A program made the position numbers and the translations under genes. Below are positions 8,476 to 15,767 of a stretch of 64,000 bases of DNA, in pieces. The DNA is from Arsenicicoccus piscis (lineage in GTDB: Bacteria > Actinomycetota > Actinomycetes > Actinomycetales > Dermatophilaceae). The stretch's first letter is position 1; every line of letters starts with the position of its first letter. Below the pieces are notes generated by a model that saw nothing but the letters and a program-made list of their open reading frames with translations, ran no database searches and was not told the DNA's origin. The stretch is from contig NZ_JAKZHV010000006.1 in the NCBI RefSeq assembly GCF_022568835.1, positions 124,001-188,000 of the forward strand. The letters run 5' to 3'.

Positions 8476-8759
8476 GCCAGACGACAACGGGCCGGCCCCC
8501 TGGGGAAGGTACGCCGGCCCGTCACGATGCTGAGGGCCAGGGTAGCAACCCGACCGTTCCGGCGCTCACGCCACGACAGGCCGCAGCCGCGATCGATGGC
8601 GCCTACTGCGTGGTGGTGAAGGTGGACGGCAACCACCTACGCCGGCGCCTGTTCTTCGGGCTGCCGGCCGCGGAACGCGCGGTCGAGCGGGCCCGGGAGC
8701 GTGGCGCCGACGCCGAGCTGATCCTGTGCGAGCTGCACGCCGTGGGGGTGGTCGCATGA
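8472..8759 (+). CDS. Small AICE-type conserved protein
   Basis: The GTG at 8472 overlaps the upstream stop (GTGA). The 95-residue protein has a disordered, Pro/Gly/Thr-rich first 35 residues and then a compact segment, AYCVVVKVDGNHLRRRLFFG followed by LPAAERAVERARERGADAELILCELHAV. That alpha/beta pattern is familiar from small hypothetical proteins of actinobacterial integrative elements, where its role is unknown. Its position in the overlapping cassette suggests co-expression with its neighbours. Confidence 0.6.
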   Translation: MSQTTTGRPPGEGTPARHDAEGQGSNPTVPALTPRQAAAAIDGAYCVVVKVDGNHLRRRLFFGLPAAERAVERARERGADAELILCELHAVGVVA

Positions 8760-9028
8760 CCTACCCCACGATCACGCCAGCCGACCTACCAGGCTGTCCG
8801 ATCGACCTGACCGCGATGGACGAGAACGCCACCCACGCCTGGCACCACGCGTGGACCCTGGGCTACCTGTTCGGCCACGCGGCCGGATACGGCGCCGGCT
8901 GGCAGGCATCCGACGACAGCGCCGAGCGACTGCACCGGGCCGCGTTCGAGGCCGTGCAAGCGGCCGCTCGACAGCCGGCGCACGACGAGCTAGCGCGGCG
9001 CCGCTCCCGGTTCGGGGGTGCCGCATGA
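8756..9028 (+). CDS. Small unknown element protein
   Basis: The ATG at 8756 overlaps the upstream stop (ATGA). The 90-residue protein contains WHHAWTLGYLFGHAAGYGAGW, a Gly/His/aromatic-rich stretch at about residues 25-45 that might be a hydrophobic hairpin, followed by an acidic-to-basic helix ending ARRRSRFGG. I recognise no family. It belongs to the 8185-9653 cassette. Confidence 0.55.
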   Translation: MTYPTITPADLPGCPIDLTAMDENATHAWHHAWTLGYLFGHAAGYGAGWQASDDSAERLHRAAFEAVQAAARQPAHDELARRRSRFGGAA

Positions 9029-9252
9029 CGTGGAACCTCACCGACCACGGCAGGCGGTACGTGCTGCTGCGGGCCCGGAACGCGCCACCGGGCGACGCCC
9101 GACGCGTCCTGACCGACGCCGGCGTGCCGGCCATGTGGTCAGCGCCAGGAAAGGGATGGCTGGTCCGTCGCGACCGGCTGGCAGACCTGCTCGCCCTGGC
9201 TCAGCGCCACGACGTCAAGGTCGTCGACTGGACCGGCCGGGAGGTCGCATGA
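9025..9252 (+). CDS. Small unknown element protein
   Basis: The ATG at 9025 overlaps the upstream stop by 4 bases. The 75-residue protein reads as a small alpha/beta fold: NLTDHGRRYVLLRARNAPP, then VLTDAGVPAMWSAPGKGWLVRRDRL in parts, and a final helix and strand DLLALAQRHDVKVVDWTG. It has the size of an excisionase but not the usual MerR-like helix-turn-helix signature. The family is not recognised. Confidence 0.55.
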   Translation: MTWNLTDHGRRYVLLRARNAPPGDARRVLTDAGVPAMWSAPGKGWLVRRDRLADLLALAQRHDVKVVDWTGREVA

Positions 9253-9653
9253 CCGCCCGACCAGCGGAGACCGCCGCGTGGGCGCGCCACCAGCAAGTCA
9301 TGTGGGAGGAACGCGCGGGAGACCGCAACCTGCCCCTGTGGCTGCGCGTCGCGTCCCTGGCGATGGGCAAGCACGACGACCACGGGCACGCCCACTTCAG
9401 GCGGGGACAGGTCGCGCTAGTCCTGGCGACCGTACCCCCGAGCGGCGGCGAGATCGCCCCGTTAGACCGGCGCCAGGTGCACCGCGCGATCTTCAAGGCG
9501 GTCGAGTACGGGTGGCTCGCACCAGGGTCTAACACCCAGTGCCTACGCGTCCCCGACGGGATCGTCGGCGGGTGGCCCGGCAGCGGCCGCGCAGGCTGTC
9601 CCGTCACCAAACGTCGTCACTCAGAGACGACAAAACGCGGTCAGGCGGCCTGA
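9249..9653 (+). CDS. Winged-helix-like small protein, end of cassette
   Basis: This 134-residue protein overlaps the previous stop by 4 bases. WLRVASLAMGKHDDHGHAHF followed by LDRRQVHRAIFKAVEYGWL (about residues 75-93) looks like a winged-helix region, so DNA binding is plausible. The tail CPVTKRRHSETTKRGQAA is basic. The 3' end of the gene overlaps the first of three 17-bp repeats (9616-9632), so the protein could bind the site its own gene carries; that is inference. Proteins with this pattern occur in other actinobacterial integrative elements without assigned function. Confidence 0.6.
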   Translation: MTARPAETAAWARHQQVMWEERAGDRNLPLWLRVASLAMGKHDDHGHAHFRRGQVALVLATVPPSGGEIAPLDRRQVHRAIFKAVEYGWLAPGSNTQCLRVPDGIVGGWPGSGRAGCPVTKRRHSETTKRGQAA

Positions 9654-9698
9654 TTGTCATCCCTCAGTGACGACATTCGGTGTCACTCAGAGATGACA
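9616..9698. repeat. Three 17-bp repeats, possible operator or iterons
   Basis: The consensus GTCACTSAGRGAYGACA occurs at 9616-9632 (+), 9655-9671 (-, two differences from the third copy) and 9682-9698 (+). Each copy is itself a near palindrome, with GTC at one end and GAC at the other. They lie between the stop of one operon and the start of the next (9802), where an operator or replication iterons would be expected. The stretch 9654-9801 has no gene that I can support. Confidence 0.6.
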
Positions 9699-9801
9699 TA
9701 CGAGCCCCTGACCTGCGCAAACGCGGCGGCCCTCTATGAGTCTGCTCTAGAGCCGTCTCCACCCAACCGCACCAGCACACCCAACCGAAAGGACCACACA
9801 C

Positions 9802-10026
9802 GTGCCAGCAATCTCCCCGCAGCAGGCGCTGACCCTGCTCAACGCGCACCCCACCATCACCGCCCAGGCCTTCGCGGACCTCGGCACCTACGTGGCCGAC
9901 GCGCTCACCACGACCGGGGCCATGCCCGCCGACCTGCACGACCGAACCGCCACCATCGCTGCGGGGTTCGTCGAAGCCCAAGCCCTGAAGTGGGCGAGCA
10001 CGCAGCTGCACGGCCGGCTGCCATGA
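9802..10026 (+). CDS. Small helical element protein
   Basis: The GTG at 9802 has AAAGGA nine bases upstream. The 74-residue protein is mostly helical (ISPQQALTLLNAHPTITAQA, then LHDRTATIAAGFVEAQALKWA). I recognise no family. It starts a second series of overlapping genes (9802-10627) behind the 17-bp repeats and may be under their control. Confidence 0.55.
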   Translation: MPAISPQQALTLLNAHPTITAQAFADLGTYVADALTTTGAMPADLHDRTATIAAGFVEAQALKWASTQLHGRLP

Positions 10027-10274
10027 CCGGCCCCGCCGCGACGGGCTGCGAGCTCACCACCATCACCGCCCTCGGGGTGACGGTCACCATCGGCTACGAC
10101 GACGACACCGAGCTCGACGTGGTCGGCCGGCGCCGCAGAACCGGGGAACCACTCGTGTGGGTGTGCCCCGAATGCCCCCACCCGGGATGCCCCCACGAGG
10201 AAGCCGCCCGCCTCACCTGGCGCGCCTACCGCCAGCTCAACCACCCCCGACACACCGTCGAGAGGACCGCATGA
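10023..10274 (+). CDS. Small protein with CxxC/CxxH cluster
   Basis: The ATG at 10023 overlaps the upstream stop (ATGA). The 83-residue protein has a beta-rich first half (TTITALGVTVTIGYDDDTEL) and then VWVCPECPHPGCPHEEA near residue 50, with three cysteines and two histidines that could bind one zinc ion. The last part, RLTWRAYRQLNHPRHT, is basic. A small nucleic-acid-binding role is possible but not shown. Confidence 0.55.
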   Translation: MTGPAATGCELTTITALGVTVTIGYDDDTELDVVGRRRRTGEPLVWVCPECPHPGCPHEEAARLTWRAYRQLNHPRHTVERTA

Positions 10275-10627
10275 TGCCCCCCACCCCGTACCTCGACCCG
10301 GCCCGCGTCACCGACCGGCACGACATGCTCGCTGAGGTCCTACGCGCCCAGGCACGCCAGGGCGACACCGCGTCGATCGCCCGCCTGGCCGAGCTCGACG
10401 CACCGCCCGCACCAGGCCCCCACGGCGGCCCACTGTGGGACCGCGAGCAGGGACGCGAGCACATGGCCGACAAGGTGCGCGCTCACGCCCAGCACGAACG
10501 CCGTCAAGACGAGCTCACCGAGCAGCGCCGACAGAACCGCGACGCCGCCAACGCCGCCGAGCAGCTGCTACCGGCGAAGGAACGAGCCGCCCGAGAAGCC
10601 GCCCGACGCGGCTGGACCAAGGAGTAG
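10271..10627 (+). CDS. Charged coiled-coil element protein
   Basis: The ATG at 10271 overlaps the upstream stop by 4 bases; a second ATG follows directly. The 118-residue protein is very rich in Arg, Glu, Ala and Gln, and from about residue 60 to the end forms one long charged helix (ADKVRAHAQHERRQDELTEQ and onward), likely a coiled coil. No family is recognised. AAGGAG inside its last codons serves as ribosome site for the next gene at 10635. Confidence 0.5.
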   Translation: MMPPTPYLDPARVTDRHDMLAEVLRAQARQGDTASIARLAELDAPPAPGPHGGPLWDREQGREHMADKVRAHAQHERRQDELTEQRRQNRDAANAAEQLLPAKERAAREAARRGWTKE

Positions 10628-10634
10628 ACCGACC

Positions 10635-11612
10635 ATGACCACTGCCAGCACCACCATGCCGCTGCCCACCGTGCCCAGCCTGGCGCTGCGTGGCGCGCCA
10701 CCCGAGACCCGTGTCCTCGCCGGCATCACCAGCGGCCCCCTCGCGCTGCTGCTCGACGCCGACGAGGACACCCGCCGCGCCCGGGCCGCGCTCGTCAACG
10801 CCGGCGACGCACTGAACCGCGCCGACCCCAACAGCAACCGCCTCGAGACCGAGGTGCAACGACTGCTCACCCTCAACGACGAGGGCAACCTCACCACCAC
10901 CGACCTCGACGAAGCAGCCCACACCGTCGTCATCGCCCGAGACGCGCTCAGCACCCGCGACAACCTCGAGCAGCTGCTCGCCCACCGATTGCAAGGCACG
11001 TTCACCAGCGCCGCGCAACAGGTCACCGCCAACGCCTACAGCAGCCTCACCACCCAGCTGCACGCAGTCGTGGACCGCTACCAGGCGCTGAACGTCAGCC
11101 GCTACCGCGACGCCGAGGACGCACTCACCGCCGGCGACGGCGATGCCTGGCGCGAGTCCACCGGCCTCGCCGGCAAGTACGGCCAGCTGCGAGAAGCCCA
11201 AGCGCTGCTCGACGCGCTGCACACCACCCCGCAGTGGGACTCAGGCACGTGGTGCCTCGTCGGCCGCATCGCCGGCGCCACCAAGGTCTGGGACCAGGTC
11301 GGGCCCTGGGTCGCCGCAGTCAAGGGCGCGCACGTCGCCCGCCAGGTGGACGGCATGACCGTCACCGGACCCGGCACCAACCCACCGTGGCCCGACCCGC
11401 GGCACGGAAGCCACCGACAGTGGCTGACATGGCTCGCGGACAACCCGGCCGCCACACCGTGGATCCCCAGCCCACGACAGCGCAACACCGAAGCCGAGAC
11501 CATCGCCGCAGCAGCCGTCGACTGGCGCGACAAGACGCACCCCCGCGTCGAACCACCAATCAGCGCCGGCACCCGCGCCCTGCTCGACCGCGCCAACCGC
11601 AACCTCATGTAA
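10635..11612 (+). CDS. Unknown 325-residue element protein
   Basis: The ATG at 10635 follows AAGGAG by 10 bases. The protein is helical, with many Thr, Asn and Asp residues and heptad-like stretches (NRLETEVQRLLTLNDEGNL, YRDAEDALTAGDGDAWRES). After about residue 185 comes a Trp-rich part with WDSGTWCLVGRIAGATKVWD and WPDPRHGSHRQWLTWLADN. It has no transmembrane segment or ATPase motif. It is one of the largest element genes without a recognised function. The 166 bp after it, 11613-11778, hold no gene that I can support but contain GC-rich stem-loops and the pair ACGGTC/GACCGT. Confidence 0.6.
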   Translation: MTTASTTMPLPTVPSLALRGAPPETRVLAGITSGPLALLLDADEDTRRARAALVNAGDALNRADPNSNRLETEVQRLLTLNDEGNLTTTDLDEAAHTVVIARDALSTRDNLEQLLAHRLQGTFTSAAQQVTANAYSSLTTQLHAVVDRYQALNVSRYRDAEDALTAGDGDAWRESTGLAGKYGQLREAQALLDALHTTPQWDSGTWCLVGRIAGATKVWDQVGPWVAAVKGAHVARQVDGMTVTGPGTNPPWPDPRHGSHRQWLTWLADNPAATPWIPSPRQRNTEAETIAAAAVDWRDKTHPRVEPPISAGTRALLDRANRNLM

Positions 11613-11778
11613 CCCACCAGCACCAAGGACCCGCCACGCTCAGCACCCCCGGGGGGGCCACCCCCTCCTTGGGGGCCTGGCCCTCGTCCGGGACGTTCTG
11701 TGAGAAATGCTCCGTACGGTCTGGCGCGTCTCGCTGTGCTGAACCAACCTGACCGTCTGTGACCCCCCAGGAGAGCCA

Positions 11779-12396
11779 ATGTCAGCCCCGAAGCACCCGA
11801 GCGTGAGGCGCCGCCGCAACGCCGTTGACCCCCTCAGGGCACTCCCGAGCACTGGGAGGGCAGGGGAGCCGCCCCCGTGGCCGTTGCAGCCGTCTGCGGC
11901 CCTGATCGGACGCCTGGACTATCTCGAGGACCGCGTCAGCGCCCTGAACAGCGAGATAGCCGACGCCCGGACGGGCCGGGAGAAGGGCACGGCACAACGA
12001 CGGCTCAACGAAGCCACCCAAGGGCTCGCTGTGGCCCGCGTCGAGCTCGAGCAGACCTGTGCCACGGAGACCGAGCTCTGGGAGACGCTGTGGCGCACCC
12101 CGCAAGCGTCCATGTGGGACGGGTCGGCCGCGTTTACCCGGGAGGTCGCCACGTTCGTGCGCTGGCAGGTACGCGCCGAGCAAGGAGACCTCAAAGCCGC
12201 AGGGGAGGCCCGGCAACGCTCCGACCGGCTAGGGCTCACCCCGCTAGCGCTCATGCGGCTGCGGGCCGAGGTCGAGCGCGCCGAGGACGCCGAAGCACGC
12301 GGCCAGCGCCGGCGAACCAGCCGCACCCCCACCGATGCCGCCCCGGCCCGTCCCGACCCCCGGCAGGTCCTCAGACTGACACCCAACGGTCGATAG
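11779..12396 (+). CDS. Small-terminase-like protein (P27 type)
   Basis: The ATG at 11779 follows GGAGAG. The 205-residue protein has a basic, disordered start, a coiled-coil middle (LDYLEDRVSALNSEIADART), then TELWETLWRTPQASMWDG and VATFVRWQVRAEQGDLKA, and finally RSDRLGLTPLALMRLRAEVE. This order (WxxLWRTPQA, then DRLGLTPLALxRLR) is what I know from P27-like phage small terminase subunits, which recognise DNA for packaging. No large terminase, portal or capsid gene is present in the element. It could be a recruited DNA-binding protein, or let the element be packaged by a helper phage; neither is shown. Confidence 0.5.
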   Translation: MSAPKHPSVRRRRNAVDPLRALPSTGRAGEPPPWPLQPSAALIGRLDYLEDRVSALNSEIADARTGREKGTAQRRLNEATQGLAVARVELEQTCATETELWETLWRTPQASMWDGSAAFTREVATFVRWQVRAEQGDLKAAGEARQRSDRLGLTPLALMRLRAEVERAEDAEARGQRRRTSRTPTDAAPARPDPRQVLRLTPNGR

Positions 12397-12494
12397 CCCG
12401 GCCCGGCGAATCCGTTGTGCGGGAACCTCATCAAACACGCCGACTGCAAGCACCTCGCAGTGGCAGTCATGGGGCGCATAGCAGGATGCGGCTC

Positions 12495-13205
12495 ATGACG
12501 ACCGACCAGTGGGACCTCATCTTGCAAGGGATTAGCCTTGCGGCGGCGATCGCGGCGGCCGGCTTCGCGTTCTGGAGCAGTCGCACGAGCCACAAGCAGC
12601 TTGGTCAGGTCAGGGCCGATGCCGAGAAGCGCGATCGGCAGTCCCGTGAAGCGCAGGCTCGTCGCATCTTCTGGGACTGGCAGCCCATTGAGTGGACGAA
12701 CTCGATGACAGGTGTCGCTGTGGGTGAGGTCAGTGATGTCTTCGTCTGCAACGAGAGCGACGAACCCGTCGTGTCCGTGGTGGCGGTGGTCTGGGACAGC
12801 ACGACTACGCAGTTCCGCTTCGAGCGCGTAGGGATTCTGCGTCCTGGCAACAGGCAAGGCGTCATGCGGGCGCGCTACGAAGGGGCCGCCATGCCGAAGA
12901 TCCCGCCGGGGCCACCGAACGAGTTCTCTTACGACGCGCGCGGGTACCTCGAGTGTGCGGCTGTATTCCGTGACGCGGTCGGCACGTGGTGGATCCGGTA
13001 CCCCGACATGACCCTCTCAGAGTGGTCGGGGCCGCAAGACTCGTACACGTCTATCGAGGACGCTGTCAGCGCACTGCTCACGCCGTGGCTCACCGACCAC
13101 ACGTCCACTTCGGTCACGGCCCCCTATCACTCCCAGCTGCGCGCCTTCCTCGACTTCATCGCCGGCGACGACCCGAAAGGCAAGACTGACTTAGGAGAGA
13201 ACTAG
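12495..13205 (+). CDS. Single-pass membrane protein, likely element cargo
   Basis: This 236-residue protein has one N-terminal transmembrane helix (about residues 10-28, LILQGISLAAAIAAAGFAFW), then a short charged helix (QVRADAEKRDRQSREAQARR) and a soluble domain of some 175 residues rich in Trp, Tyr and Val. The ATG at 12495 has AGGA at the right distance; an ATG at 12486 would add three residues. The base composition looks less GC-rich than the flanking genes. It is followed directly by the 54-bp palindrome and so ends the rightward block, a place where cargo often sits. No family is recognised, and a defence or exclusion role is speculation. The 98 bp before it contain only a short inverted repeat (GACTGC/GCAGTC). 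Confidence 0.55.
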   Translation: MTTDQWDLILQGISLAAAIAAAGFAFWSSRTSHKQLGQVRADAEKRDRQSREAQARRIFWDWQPIEWTNSMTGVAVGEVSDVFVCNESDEPVVSVVAVVWDSTTTQFRFERVGILRPGNRQGVMRARYEGAAMPKIPPGPPNEFSYDARGYLECAAVFRDAVGTWWIRYPDMTLSEWSGPQDSYTSIEDAVSALLTPWLTDHTSTSVTAPYHSQLRAFLDFIAGDDPKGKTDLGEN

Positions 13206-13220
13206 CCCGCGGTCGACTCC

Positions 13221-13274
13221 CCAGCAGGGACCGGGCCCCCGGCGTGCGCACGCCGGGGGCCCGGTCCCTGCTGG
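13221..13274. terminator. 54-bp perfect palindrome, bidirectional terminator
   Basis: Bases 13221-13247 and 13248-13274 are exact reverse complements. The palindrome lies between two convergent genes and touches the stop codon of the leftward one (13275-13277). As RNA it folds into a very GC-rich hairpin of about 25 bp, without a long U tract. A bidirectional terminator between the two blocks of the element is the simplest reading. Confidence 0.75.
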
Positions 13275-14060
13275 TCAGGCCGTGCGTGCCGCGCGTCGCA
13301 GCAGACGCGCCGGGTCCCGGGTCAGGTCCTCGAGGACGCGGCCGACCTGCTCGACGTCGTCGAGCTCGAGGACGTGCTCGTCGGCGTCGGGGTCGATCAC
13401 CAGCACGGTCAGCGGGCCAGCCTGCCACTGCCGGCCGTTGCTGCTGCGGTGCTCGCGCAGCACGCGCGCCAGCAGGTCGCCAGCGCCCAGGTCAGGCCCC
13501 AGCACGCGGGCCGACCAGCCACCTGCCGGGTCAGCAACCACGTCGACCTCGCACGCCCACCCCTCGCCGAGCGGCATCACGGCCGGCGCCGTCACGCCGT
13601 CGACCAGGTGAACGACCCGGCCGGGAGCGGAAGCAGACCCCGTGGCCTCGACGGCGTCGATCACTGCCAGCACGTCAGCGAGCGCGGCCGCGACAGCCTC
13701 GACCGTGGCCCGCCCGCGCGTGTCCGCGCGCGTCTCCACATCGACCCCGTCACCCAAGGGCGCCTCAGGACGCCAGCAGCCGGCCTCGTCGAGCCTCCAC
13801 GACTGAAACAGCGACACCGTCCACGACGGCCCCTCGTGCGCGTCCCACCAGGCCATAACCAGCCCTTCGCACGGCCACACCTCCACCCGACCGGCCCACG
13901 GCAGCGCCGGCAGCGGGTGAGCCGACAGCAGGTCCTCACCCGACCAGTGCCGCGCCTGAGCGCACGTGGGCGAGTGCGGTTCGAACGTGACCACCGGGAC
14001 GCCAGCCCAAGGCTGGCCCGACCCGGCAGACGGTGCGGAAACGGTGCTCGTGATGCTCAT
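13275..14060 (-). CDS. Unknown acidic element protein
   Basis: This 261-residue protein is acidic and Val/Asp/Trp-rich. It has a disordered start and a probable alpha/beta body with segments such as WTVSLFQSWRLDEAGCWRP, VEAVAAALADVLAVIDAVEA and LTVLVIDPDADEHVLELDD, ending in the basic LTRDPARLLRRAARTA. I recognise no family or catalytic motif. It is the last gene of the leftward block, 196 bp after rep; that gap (14061-14256) holds no gene that I can support and has an A/T-richer patch around 14178-14205 that could carry its promoter or an origin. Confidence 0.55.
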   Translation of the reverse strand: MSITSTVSAPSAGSGQPWAGVPVVTFEPHSPTCAQARHWSGEDLLSAHPLPALPWAGRVEVWPCEGLVMAWWDAHEGPSWTVSLFQSWRLDEAGCWRPEAPLGDGVDVETRADTRGRATVEAVAAALADVLAVIDAVEATGSASAPGRVVHLVDGVTAPAVMPLGEGWACEVDVVADPAGGWSARVLGPDLGAGDLLARVLREHRSSNGRQWQAGPLTVLVIDPDADEHVLELDDVEQVGRVLEDLTRDPARLLRRAARTA

Positions 14061-14256
14061 GACTGATCCTCTCTACCTACCTGATCGCCCGGCTGGAAGC
14101 CCCAGCACGGGCGCCTTCACAGACCGCCTCGGAGGACGGGACACCGCACGGCACGGCTCACAGCACGCACCAGCGGGAACCTTTTGAGCCGCAACAGTTT
14201 TCAAACGGCCGGGGGCGGGGGCGCCCGAGGACGCCGGGTGAGGCGCCGCGACTGCT

Positions 14257-15450
14257 TCACGCTGCCCGAGCCTGCGCAGACGGTGGAACCTGCCACGACA
14301 GACCCCGACGCCTCAGCCACGCCTTGGCGCCCTCCACGCCCGCGACCTCGGCCACGTCGAGCAGCTGCCAGGCGACCGGCGCGACAGCCCGCCACGCGTC
14401 AGCGTCGAGCACCAGCACGTCCTCGCCCTCCACGGTCTGCTCGGCCACCTGCTCATCCGTCAGTTCCTCACCCAGACGCGCCCACTCCCGCAGCCCCCGC
14501 GACCACGTCAGCTGCCGCTTGCCCTTGCTCGCCTGCTCCCACTCATGCCACAGGTCCAACGCGTCAGCATCACCCGTGCGAGCGACCTCGTCGAGCAGCT
14601 GGAACGGCGACCGCCCACCCAACCGGCCGTCCTTGGACATCCCCGCCACCGTCTCCCACACCAGCGACTTGGTCAGATAGGCGCCCATCGCGTCTGCCGC
14701 CTCCGACGCCACCCGAACGTCAAGCCCCGGCCCACGCAGCGCCGAATAGCCCTGACGCTCAAGACCCTTCAACCAGCGCGGCCACAACGCCTCAGCCAAC
14801 CGGTCAGCGCACCCCTGCGTCACGTCAGCGTCCTCCAGCACCACCAGCACGTGGAAGTGCACATGCCAGCCCGCAGCGCCGTAGGTGACCTCTGTCGCCT
14901 TGACGAAACCCCGAACCCCCCACGCGGCCGCGATCGACTGCCAGCCACGCCCCGACGTCATCGACCGCCACGCCTTGGCCGTCGCCGCCCACGTGTCCTT
15001 CAACCGCTGGTTGCGGTGATGCCGCGCGGTCAACGTCACGAACATCACCGACTTGTCCTCCCGAGCAGCCGCCTCGAGCACCCCCGCCACGTCCTCCCGG
15101 CGCGCGTGCGCGATCTTCCCGGCACAGTGCGGGCACGCCCACACCGACCCGCACGACTGCACCCCCGAGAACCCGGCACGACCAGCACCGACACGCAGCC
15201 CCACGCTCGAACCGACCGGCGCCCGACCACACGCCCGGACCCGCCGCAACGTCGACAGGTCACCCAGCAGCCGGCGCCGCTCGTACCGCGTCGCACGATG
15301 CACCCGCCACCGGTCAGCGGAAGCAGTATTCGCAGTGTTACCAAGGCCCTTCGGGCCCTCGCCACGCCCGTGGACCTGCGGGCTCGCAAGCTCGCCCTTC
15401 GGCCCCCGCCGCGTCGTCGAGCCCTTCGGGCGGTTGGTGCCCGCGCTCAC
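14257..15450 (-). CDS. Rolling-circle replication initiator (RepSA-like, HUH)
   Basis: This protein of about 397 residues should nick the plus origin and start rolling-circle replication of the excised circle. It shows a Cys cluster (about Cys100, Cys106 and Cys109, CGSVWACPHC), FVTLTARH as motif 1, the metal-binding HUH motif GWHVHFHVLV at about residues 195-202, and AYLTKSLVWE at about 257-266, where Tyr258 is the likely nicking residue. RepSA-type proteins of Streptomyces AICEs share this order. I use the GTG at 15450, which overlaps the upstream stop (GTGA) like the other genes of this block; a GTG at 15459 is also open. The C-terminal 120 residues are helical. Confidence 0.82.
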   Translation of the reverse strand: MSAGTNRPKGSTTRRGPKGELASPQVHGRGEGPKGLGNTANTASADRWRVHRATRYERRRLLGDLSTLRRVRACGRAPVGSSVGLRVGAGRAGFSGVQSCGSVWACPHCAGKIAHARREDVAGVLEAAAREDKSVMFVTLTARHHRNQRLKDTWAATAKAWRSMTSGRGWQSIAAAWGVRGFVKATEVTYGAAGWHVHFHVLVVLEDADVTQGCADRLAEALWPRWLKGLERQGYSALRGPGLDVRVASEAADAMGAYLTKSLVWETVAGMSKDGRLGGRSPFQLLDEVARTGDADALDLWHEWEQASKGKRQLTWSRGLREWARLGEELTDEQVAEQTVEGEDVLVLDADAWRAVAPVAWQLLDVAEVAGVEGAKAWLRRRGLSWQVPPSAQARAA

Positions 15451-15767
15451 TGCTGCCACCGGTCCGAGTCGCGGATGACCTCACGAGCGGTGATCTCGCG
15501 CACCAGGTACGGCGCCGGTTCGGGCATCGCGACGTAGTGCACGGGCACGGCCGGGCCGTCCTGTGCGGCCCAGGGGGCGCCGTGAGCGCCGTTCACGTGC
15601 CCCGGGATGGTGCGGGGCGTCGCGACGGTCACGAACGCGCCCAGGGCGCCCACGATGAGCCCTGACAGGACCAGCCGGGCGGTGTGGTCGCTCGACCAGA
15701 CCGCGACCAGCAGCAGGACCGCGCCGACGCACACCAGGCCCAGGCCGGCCAGGCGCCCGGTACTCAT
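15447..15767 (-). CDS. Small two-TM protein, possible spread protein
   Basis: This 106-residue protein has two hydrophobic helices (residues 7-25, AGLGLVCVGAVLLLVAVW; 32-50, LVLSGLIVGALGAFVTVAT) and a short soluble tail. It lies between the translocase and rep genes with 4-base overlaps on both sides. Small membrane proteins at this position in AICEs and conjugative Streptomyces plasmids are often Spd proteins that help spread DNA along hyphae. This organism type may be non-mycelial, so the role here is open. Confidence 0.6.
   Translation of the reverse strand: MSTGRLAGLGLVCVGAVLLLVAVWSSDHTARLVLSGLIVGALGAFVTVATPRTIPGHVNGAHGAPWAAQDGPAVPVHYVAMPEPAPYLVREITAREVIRDSDRWQQ

Noticed and set aside
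9025..9252. Excisionase gene of the element
   Set aside because: The size fits, but the helix-turn-helix typical of AICE excisionases is not visible.
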